Shown here one piece after another: positions 1 to 4,448 of a DNA stretch of 6,128 nucleotides. The stretch lies in NCBI GenBank assembly GCA_021798135.1, contig JAJZYI010000202.1:1-6128 (forward strand), written 5' to 3'. Position numbers and translations under genes: made by a program. The notes beneath the pieces are model-generated. The model made no database searches, was not told where the DNA came from, and saw only the letters and a program-made list of their open reading frames with translations. Each line of letters opens with the position of its first letter. Position 1 is the stretch's first letter. This stretch comes from Actinomycetes bacterium (lineage in GTDB: Bacteria; Actinomycetota; Acidimicrobiia; Acidimicrobiales; UBA8190).

Positions 1-20
1 AGACAGCCCGCCCGTCCGAC

Positions 21-55
21 TTGACATCGGGTCCCGATATCGGGACACGATATCG
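21..55 (+). promoter_or_regulatory. Putative PadR operator overlapping a -35-like promoter element
   Basis: A TTGACA hexamer lies at 21-26, with no convincing -10 at 17-18 bp; CACGAT at 46-51 is the best weak candidate, 19 bp away. Directly downstream are two tandem 13-bp dyads: ATCGGGtCCCGAT at 26-38 (perfect) and ATCGGGaCACGAT at 39-51 (one mismatch). Read across both, GTCCCGATATCGGGAC at 31-46 is a perfect 16-bp palindrome, and CGATATCG occurs at 35-42 and 48-55. AT-centred dyads of this kind are typical of PadR-family operators in actinobacteria. The site would block the promoter of the padR-permease operon, so autorepression is inferred. The palindrome is seen directly; the binding protein is inferred. 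Confidence 0.6.
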
Positions 56-80
56 AGAGGGAGAACGATAGGCGTGAGCG

Positions 81-184
81 GCGGGTGCCATCGGCGGGTG
101 CCATCGGCGGGTGCCGGCGGCGAGTGCCAGCCGCGAGTGCCGGCGGCGAGTGCCGGCGGCGAGGGCAAGCGGCGAAGGCCAGCG
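81..184 (+). repeat. 13-bp tandem repeat array (minisatellite) in the padR leader
   Basis: Eight consecutive 13-bp units run from 81 to 184, with approximate consensus GCGRGTGCCRKCG. Units 1 and 2 (81-93, 94-106) are identical GCGGGTGCCATCG. Units 5 and 6 (133-145, 146-158) are identical GCGAGTGCCGGCG. Units 3, 4, 7 and 8 are diverged, and a decayed ninth may follow at 185-197. The pattern of identical neighbours suggests growth by unit duplication. The array lies between the operator and the padR ribosome binding site, so it would be part of a roughly 240-nt leader. Thirteen is not a multiple of three, so copy-number change would not conserve a reading frame. This argues against extending the padR coding region upstream through it. 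Confidence 0.85.
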
Positions 185-299
185 GCAGGTGATCGCCGCG
201 GCTGACCCGGGCGTGATGGTGCCGACGGGAGCGGCACGACGTCGGGCACCGACAGGGGCGGACGTCGGAGGGCCGTCGGAAGGCATCTCGGAGGACGAC

Positions 300-644
300 A
301 TGGACGTGGTGCGCGAGCTCCGGCGGGGTGCGGTGCGCCTGCACGTGCTGCACCATGCGGCCGAAGCCGAGATCAGCGGGGCTTGGATGTCGGAGGAGCT
401 GGGCCGCCACGGGTACCGGATCTCGCCCGGCACGCTGTACCCGCTGCTGCACGACCTGGAGCGCGCGGGGCTGCTGGTCTCCGAGGAGCGGGTGGAGCAC
501 GGGCGGGTCCTCCGCTGGTACGCCGTGACCGGCGACGGCCGACGCGTCCTCGCCGACGCCCGGACGGCGCTGGCCGAGCTGGCACTCGAGCTGCTGCCCG
601 CCCCCGAGCGGGCCCGGCTGTCGGCCGGAGGGTCGCAGCGGTGA
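300..644 (+). CDS. PadR-family transcriptional regulator
   Basis: A 114-residue protein of normal size for the short PadR subfamily, a winged-helix DNA-binding repressor that dimerises through a C-terminal helix. The hallmark region is clear: helix-turn-helix around residues 27-50 with the recognition-helix motif ISPGTLYPLLHDLERAGLL (41-59). The wing follows at 60-77 (GRVLRWYAVT, 68-77), then an Ala/Leu/Glu-rich helix (81-107) for dimerisation. The ATG at 300 has GGAGG at 290-294, 5 nt away. An upstream GTG at 111 in the same frame would only add translated tandem repeat, so it is rejected. The stop overlaps the GTG of the downstream permease (GTGA, 641-644), so the two are coupled. It probably represses its own operon through the dyads at 26-51. 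The inducer is unknown; related members respond to phenolics, drugs or cell-envelope signals, but nothing here identifies one. Confidence 0.93.
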   Translation: MDVVRELRRGAVRLHVLHHAAEAEISGAWMSEELGRHGYRISPGTLYPLLHDLERAGLLVSEERVEHGRVLRWYAVTGDGRRVLADARTALAELALELLPAPERARLSAGGSQR

Positions 645-1690
645 CGGCACTGCTGGTCGTGCTGGCCGTCGCCTTCGCGTACAGCATGGGCGCCCACTAC
701 ACCGGCGCCTGCATGGGCATGCCGCGGGCCCTCGGCGCGGTCGGCACCCGGTCGGCCCTGTTGCTCATGGCGCCGCTCGCCCTGGTCGGGGCGGCGTTCG
801 CCAGCCACGGTGTGGAGCACACCGTCGGCCGCGACCTCCTCGCCGGTGCCGGGCTGTCGGTGCCCGGTCTGGTGATCGTCCTCGGGGTCGCCTTCGGCCT
901 GACCAGCGCCTGCAACGTCCTGCGCATCCCCACCTCCACCATCCAGATCCTCGTCTTCAGCGTGGTGGGCGCCGGGCTCGCCGCGGGTGTCGGGGTGCAC
1001 TGGTCCACCATCGCCACCCTCGCCGCCATCTGGGTCGCCGCCCCGCCGGTGGCCGCCGCCGCCGGCTACACCCTCACCAAGGTCCTGGACCGGGTGCCGG
1101 CGGTGCGCGTCGAGGCGCGAGCCGTCGGCGCAGCGCTCGCCATCGGCGCGGGGGGCACGGCGCAGGCCCCCGTGGGCGACCCGCCGGCACCTGCCCCGGG
1201 CAGCTGGCTCGCCGGCGCGCTCGTCGCCGTGGGCGCCCTGGCGTCGTTCACGATGGGCGCCAACGACGTCGCCAACGCCACCGGCTCGCTGGTCGGGACC
1301 CACATCGCCAGCCCGCTGGTCGCCGGCGCCGTCGGCGGCGCGGGCCTGGCCGCGGGGGTGCTCACCTGGGGGCGCCCCCTGCTGCGCCGGGTGGCCTTCG
1401 AGATCGTGACCGTCGACCGGCCCATGGCCGCCGCCGCCCAGCTCGTCCAGGCCGGGGTGGTGCTGGCGGCGGTCGGCTTCGGGTTCTTCACCTCCATGAA
1501 CCAGGCCCTGGTGGGAGCCATGGCCGGGTCCGCAGCGGCGCGGGGGCGCCACACCGTGCACACCTCCACCCTGCTCGGCATCCTGCGCGGCTGGGTCGTC
1601 GGCCCCGGCGCGGCCATCGCCCTCGCCTTCGCCGTCACCCGCGCCGTCGCCGCTGCCGCGGGGGCCCACGCCATCGCCGCCGGCGGCTGA
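641..1690 (+). CDS. PiT (PHO4)-family inorganic anion permease
   Basis: A 349-residue integral membrane protein of the PiT family, which moves phosphate (in some members sulfate) across the cytoplasmic membrane, generally coupled to cations. The family's inverted-repeat design is visible. The first half (about 1-150) contains GAHYTGACMG at 17-26, and the second half (about 188-349) contains the canonical GANDVANATG at 206-215. Each half is followed by a version of the second family motif, PTSTIQ at 97-102 and FTSMNQALVGAMAG at 283-296. Multiple hydrophobic Ala/Val/Leu segments fit about ten membrane spans, with a hydrophilic Pro/Ala-rich linker at about 172-187. The GTG start at 641 overlaps the padR stop by 4 bp and has GGAGGG at 627-632, 8 nt away. 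The first-half signature is degenerate, so phosphate specificity is not assured. Pairing with a PadR regulator rather than a phosphate two-component site suggests control by another signal. Confidence 0.88.
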   Translation: MTALLVVLAVAFAYSMGAHYTGACMGMPRALGAVGTRSALLLMAPLALVGAAFASHGVEHTVGRDLLAGAGLSVPGLVIVLGVAFGLTSACNVLRIPTSTIQILVFSVVGAGLAAGVGVHWSTIATLAAIWVAAPPVAAAAGYTLTKVLDRVPAVRVEARAVGAALAIGAGGTAQAPVGDPPAPAPGSWLAGALVAVGALASFTMGANDVANATGSLVGTHIASPLVAGAVGGAGLAAGVLTWGRPLLRRVAFEIVTVDRPMAAAAQLVQAGVVLAAVGFGFFTSMNQALVGAMAGSAAARGRHTVHTSTLLGILRGWVVGPGAAIALAFAVTRAVAAAAGAHAIAAGG

Positions 1691-1710
1691 GGGAGGGCGC
1701 AGATCCTGCC

Positions 1711-1773
1711 GCGGCCGCCCGAGCGGGACCCGGGTCGGGACCCTCCCGAGCGGGAGCGGGTTCAGCGGCCGCC
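1711..1773. terminator. GC-rich hairpins between convergent genes, possible bidirectional terminator
   Basis: The 71-bp gap between two convergent genes holds several inverted repeats. CTCCC (1743-1747) pairs with GGGAG (1752-1756) around a GAGC loop. Alternatively, CGGGA (1724-1728) with TCCCG (1744-1748) stacks on GGGT (1732-1735) with ACCC (1740-1743), leaving a CCC bulge. GCGGCCGC at 1711-1718 and 1765-1772 could close an outer stem. No T run follows on either strand, so this is not a classic intrinsic terminator. GC-rich hairpins without a U-tract are common at gene ends in actinobacteria. Function is inferred from position. Confidence 0.4.
1718..1755. repeat. 11-bp direct repeat CCCGAGCGGGA
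   Basis: CCCGAGCGGGA occurs exactly at 1718-1728 and 1745-1755, 27 bp apart. Each copy contains the small dyad CCCG-AG-CGGG, so the repeat supplies alternative pairing partners for the hairpins of this convergent gap. Confidence 0.6.
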
Positions 1774-2193
1774 TGAGCGTGCCGCGCGTGCGACCGCCCG
1801 CGGCACCTTCAGGACGTAGCCGGCGGCCACCAGCGCGGCCAGGGGACGGCGTGGCACCACGCGCAGCTCCCGCCGTAGCAGCGCGCGCAGCGGCGCGCGG
1901 CCTCCGGCGCAGACCGCCGCCATGGCCAGCCAGTCGCCGGCGAGCGCGGGCGGGGCACCGGGGCCGCCGCCGGGGGCGTCGGCGGCCACCACGACGGCGT
2001 CGCTGAGGAACGTGACGGTCACCCCGAGGGCGCGATCCGTCGCCAGGAGCACCACGCTGCCGCGCGCCCTCCGGGCGACGCGCCGGCGTGCCGGGGAGTC
2101 CGCCAGGTTCGCCTGCAGCAGGTCGGCCACCATGGCCGCCATGCCCGCTGCCTCGCCGGCGCTGTCCAGCACGACGGCCGGCGGGGTGCTCAC
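1762..2193 (-). CDS. Small SCP2-like (sterol carrier/lipid-binding) protein B, divergent
   Basis: A 143-residue protein with weak but recognisable SCP2-fold character. Beta-strand-like segments VVLLATDRA (47-55) and VTVTFLSDAVVVAA (58-71) come first. Then comes the helical GDWLAMAAVCAGGRAPLRALL (86-106), the strand ELRVVP (109-114) and a terminal helix (LAALVAAG, 118-125). This is the order expected of the SCP2 C-terminal half, and it aligns by pattern with carrier A. There is no signal peptide or membrane segment, so it is probably cytoplasmic. The chosen GTG at 2193-2191 overlaps the stop of oxidoreductase B as GTGA, giving tight coupling; a GTG at 2208 would add five residues and cannot be excluded. 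The ribosome binding site is weak, consistent with re-initiation. It is last in the operon and presumably handles the same hydrophobic ligand as oxidoreductase B. The family call is from pattern only; a profile search could weaken it. Confidence 0.65.
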   Translation of the reverse strand: MSTPPAVVLDSAGEAAGMAAMVADLLQANLADSPARRRVARRARGSVVLLATDRALGVTVTFLSDAVVVAADAPGGGPGAPPALAGDWLAMAAVCAGGRAPLRALLRRELRVVPRRPLAALVAAGYVLKVPRAVARAARSGGR

Positions 2194-3788
2194 ACGTCGC
2201 GCCACCACGCCTGGAGCCCCAGGTCCTCGGCGATCACCTGCAGGGCGTTGTATGCGGGAGCGAAGGTGATGAAGCCGTGCGGGTGCTGGGTGGACCCGGC
2301 CAGGTAGAGGCCATCGACCGGGGTGCGGTACTGGGCGAGCTCGGGGAGCGGCCGGCGGTCCAGCATGTTCTGGAGCGACACCTCGCCCATCATCCAGTCA
2401 CCCCGCACCATGTTGCGGAGCTTGCGGGGGATGTCGGCGGGCGAGTAGGGCACCCAGTCGAGCACGGCGTCGCCGCCGAGGTTCGGCGCGAAGCGGCGCC
2501 AGGTGTCCAGGCAGCGCTGCCCGTACCAGCGGGCGATCCCGTCCCACGCCGCGGGGCCGCCGTCGGCGAGGGCGTACGGGGCGATCTGGCGCAGCAGCCC
2601 GGTGTAGTGGCCGGGGGGCGCGTCGGTGGGGTCGAACAGCGTGTTCACCGCGGCGTTGGGCCGGCAGGTGCCGGCCAGGTCGCCCGACCGCACAGCGCGC
2701 CAGTCGGCGTTCAGCTCCTCGGTGGAGGCGTAGCCGAGGTTCACCACCCACGCCTGGTCGACGTCCGGGTCGAAGGCGGCAGCCTCGTAGCGCGGGGGCT
2801 CCCGCAGCGCGAGGTGGACCGAGAAGAGGCTCCACGGCTGGTGGGCCACGTCCCGTTCGACCGAGGAGCGCAGCTCGGCGGGGACGGCGCCCGCGGGGAG
2901 GAGGCGGAGGAACGTCTGCTCCACGTCCACCGTGGACGCCACCAGGCGCCGGGCGCCCAGCTGGGTGCCGTCGGCGAGGACCACGCCGACGGCCCGCCCG
3001 CCCTCGACCTCGATGTGGTCGACGTCGGCGTCGACCACGAGCACGCCGCCGTGCTGCGCCAGGTCGCGCCACAGGGCGTGTGCCAGGCGGTGCGAGCCGC
3101 CCACGCACACGTGCCAGTTGTCGATCTTGCCGACCAGCAGCGGGAAGCTCATGGCGAGCCCCGGCACGTCGTTGGCGTAGCCGCACACGGCGCCGTGGAA
3201 CGCCAGGTGCGCCTTGACCTTGGGATGGGTGAAGTGCTGGTCGAGGAAGGCGTCGATCGGCTCGCGCCGGAGCTTGACCGACAGGAACTCGGACCGGTCC
3301 TCGACCCCCAGCACCGACAGGGCTCGTGTCAGCTCCTTCATCGACATGGGCGGCTGGTACATGAGCGTCCCCAGCAGCAGGTTCACGTACCCGTGGGCCT
3401 CGGTGTAGAGGCGGCGGAACGTCTCGGCGTCCTCCTCCGAGAACCGGGCGATCGACGCGCAGGTCTTGTCGAGGTCGGTGTGCACGGTCAGCGCCGTCCC
3501 GTCGTCGAAGACCGACGCCATCTGCACGGGCGGCCGGACGTAGGACAGGCCGTGGTCGGCGAGGTCCAGGTCGGCCTGCGGTGGCGCCAGGTCGACGAAG
3601 GTGTGGTAGTTGGCGTGCACGTTGTGGAGGAAGCCCGGCATGGTGAGCTCCTCGGTGCACAGGCCGCCACCCTCCTCGTGGCGCCGCTCCAGGACGACCA
3701 CCTCGAGCCCGCACCTGGCCAGGTAGGCACCCAGCGCCAGGCCGTTGTGGCCCGAGCCGATGATCACGGCGTCGTACGCGTCACGCAC
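2190..3788 (-). CDS. FAD-dependent oxidoreductase B, phytoene dehydrogenase-related (COG1233/PYROXD2-like)
   Basis: A 532-residue flavoprotein of the phytoene desaturase/carotenoid isomerase superfamily. The Rossmann FAD-binding motif is G11-S-G13-H-N-G16, the ribose-binding acidic residue is E34 in VVLERR, and the second dinucleotide motif is EEGGG (38-42). A conserved middle block has W..CVGGSHRLAHAL near 225-239, then GGRAVGVVLADG (263-274). The C-terminal FAD-contact region begins GLYLAGS (493-499). The usual P-G-G-G-V there reads PHGFI (503-507), a departure from the family norm. No signal peptide is present. The GTG at 3788 is chosen because it gives MRDAYDAVIIG, matching the start of paralogue A, and has GGAGG 9 nt upstream; earlier in-frame starts give a basic low-complexity extension inside carrier A. 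It overlaps carrier A by 8 bp and carrier B by 4 bp. The substrate is unknown: a polyisoprenoid or other lipid is plausible. No carotenoid synthesis genes are in view. Confidence 0.88.
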   Translation of the reverse strand: MRDAYDAVIIGSGHNGLALGAYLARCGLEVVVLERRHEEGGGLCTEELTMPGFLHNVHANYHTFVDLAPPQADLDLADHGLSYVRPPVQMASVFDDGTALTVHTDLDKTCASIARFSEEDAETFRRLYTEAHGYVNLLLGTLMYQPPMSMKELTRALSVLGVEDRSEFLSVKLRREPIDAFLDQHFTHPKVKAHLAFHGAVCGYANDVPGLAMSFPLLVGKIDNWHVCVGGSHRLAHALWRDLAQHGGVLVVDADVDHIEVEGGRAVGVVLADGTQLGARRLVASTVDVEQTFLRLLPAGAVPAELRSSVERDVAHQPWSLFSVHLALREPPRYEAAAFDPDVDQAWVVNLGYASTEELNADWRAVRSGDLAGTCRPNAAVNTLFDPTDAPPGHYTGLLRQIAPYALADGGPAAWDGIARWYGQRCLDTWRRFAPNLGGDAVLDWVPYSPADIPRKLRNMVRGDWMMGEVSLQNMLDRRPLPELAQYRTPVDGLYLAGSTQHPHGFITFAPAYNALQVIAEDLGLQAWWRDV

Positions 3789-4272
3789 GTGTGGGGGCCT
3801 CCGCCGCGTCGTGGCCGCGGACGTACGGCGGCCCGCCGAGCGGCCACGTCGTGTCGACACCGCTCGTGTACGCCTGGAGCAGGGCCTTCACGTGCTCGGC
3901 CTGACGGAGCAGCAGCCGCATGTCCCCGCGCACCGCGATCGTGCCGCGCAGGGCGGCGTCGATCGGGTCGAGCAGCCCCGCGGCGAGCTCGTCGAAGACC
4001 GTGGCCGGCCCGCGGAAGCGGTAGTCGATCCGCCCGGCCTGGGCGTGCTCGCCGTCGCCCGGTGCGAGCTCGCGGTACCAGAGGCAGACGCCGTCCTCGA
4101 TCTCCAGCAGGAACCGGCGTCCCTCGTCGCCGACGTAGGGCGACACGCCGTCCCCCTCGATCTCCACGGCGACGGCGAACCGGCCCTCGGGGACGCTGCG
4201 GAGCGTGCCCGCAGCGTCGTTCATGGCACCGCGGACCGCCTCATACCACTCCTGCGTGTACACGTCGGGCAC
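3781..4272 (-). CDS. SCP2-like sterol carrier/lipid-binding protein A
   Basis: A 163-residue soluble protein with the opening YTQEWYEAVRGAMN (5-18), typical of actinobacterial SCP2-domain proteins. It continues with FAVAVEIEG (32-40) and the strands RFLLEIEDGVCLWY (53-66) and ARIDYRFRGP-type segment (79-89). The helical TVFDELAAGLLDPIDAALRG (91-110) and IAVRGDMRLLLR (112-123) complete the domain. SCP2 domains bind sterols, acyl chains or other lipids in a hydrophobic tunnel. A tail of about 29 residues (TSGVDTTWPLGGPPYVRGH and after) follows the domain. The GTG at 4272 has GGGAGG at 4282-4277, 4 nt away. The stop lies inside the start region of oxidoreductase B (8-bp overlap), so the two are co-translated. 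The long spacer from oxidoreductase A may separate its expression level from that gene. The ligand is not evident. Confidence 0.85.
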   Translation of the reverse strand: MPDVYTQEWYEAVRGAMNDAAGTLRSVPEGRFAVAVEIEGDGVSPYVGDEGRRFLLEIEDGVCLWYRELAPGDGEHAQAGRIDYRFRGPATVFDELAAGLLDPIDAALRGTIAVRGDMRLLLRQAEHVKALLQAYTSGVDTTWPLGGPPYVRGHDAAEAPTRA

Positions 4273-4448
4273 CGTTCCTCCCTTCGTCGGTGGGCAACCG
4301 GTCGCCGGGCCCGGGCCGGGCCGCCGCCCTCGTCGCGCGGACCGGGGCGGTGGCCCCGGTGCGGGGGGTCGGGGCGATGCCGGCGGGGCGGACCGGGGCG
4401 GTGGCCCCGGTGCGCGGGGTCGGGGCGATGCCGGCGGGGCGGGCCACG
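4273..4448 (-). other. Intra-operon spacer between oxidoreductase A and carrier A
   Basis: This is the only sizeable gap in the minus-strand operon; its other junctions overlap by 4-8 bp. The part proximal to oxidoreductase A is the 51-bp repeat pair. The carrier-proximal part (4273-4336) is GC-rich, with runs such as GGGCCCGGGCCGGGCC near 4308-4323, and ends in the carrier A ribosome binding site. No convincing promoter was seen on the minus strand, though a GC-rich one could be missed. Confidence 0.6.
4337..4442. repeat. Two tandem 51-bp repeats, each with an 8-bp-stem hairpin
   Basis: Copies at 4340-4390 and 4391-4441 differ at one base (G4364 versus C4415), with a few matching bases on either side. 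Each holds the perfect inverted repeat ACCGGGGC-ggtg-GCCCCGGT, at 4341-4360 and 4392-4411, which forms a strong 8-bp stem with a 4-nt loop in RNA of either strand. The array fills most of the 176-bp gap between oxidoreductase A and carrier A. Although 51 is a multiple of three, the open frames through it give only Pro/Ala/Arg-rich low-complexity peptide, so it is judged non-coding. A role as attenuator, processing site or mRNA stabiliser is inferred. Confidence 0.85.

Noticed and set aside
111..299. N-terminal extension of the PadR regulator from a GTG at 111
   Set aside because: The added 63 residues are mostly translated 13-bp repeat and low-complexity sequence, PadR proteins of this type begin near MDVVRELRRG, and the ATG at 300 has a well-placed GGAGG.
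1066..1674. Minus-strand 202-codon open frame opposite the permease
   Set aside because: Ala/Pro/Thr-rich antisense shadow of a clear PiT-family gene, with no family features.
3789..3860. N-terminal extension of oxidoreductase B from a start at 3860
   Set aside because: It adds a basic low-complexity stretch overlapping carrier A. The GTG at 3788 gives the same start as paralogue A, with a good ribosome binding site.
4241..4447. Small minus-strand ORF with two PAGIAPTPRTGATAPVR peptide repeats
   Set aside because: The peptide repeat is a direct consequence of the 51-bp DNA repeat in a GC-rich stretch without stops. It overlaps the start of carrier A out of frame and has no family features or clear ribosome binding site.
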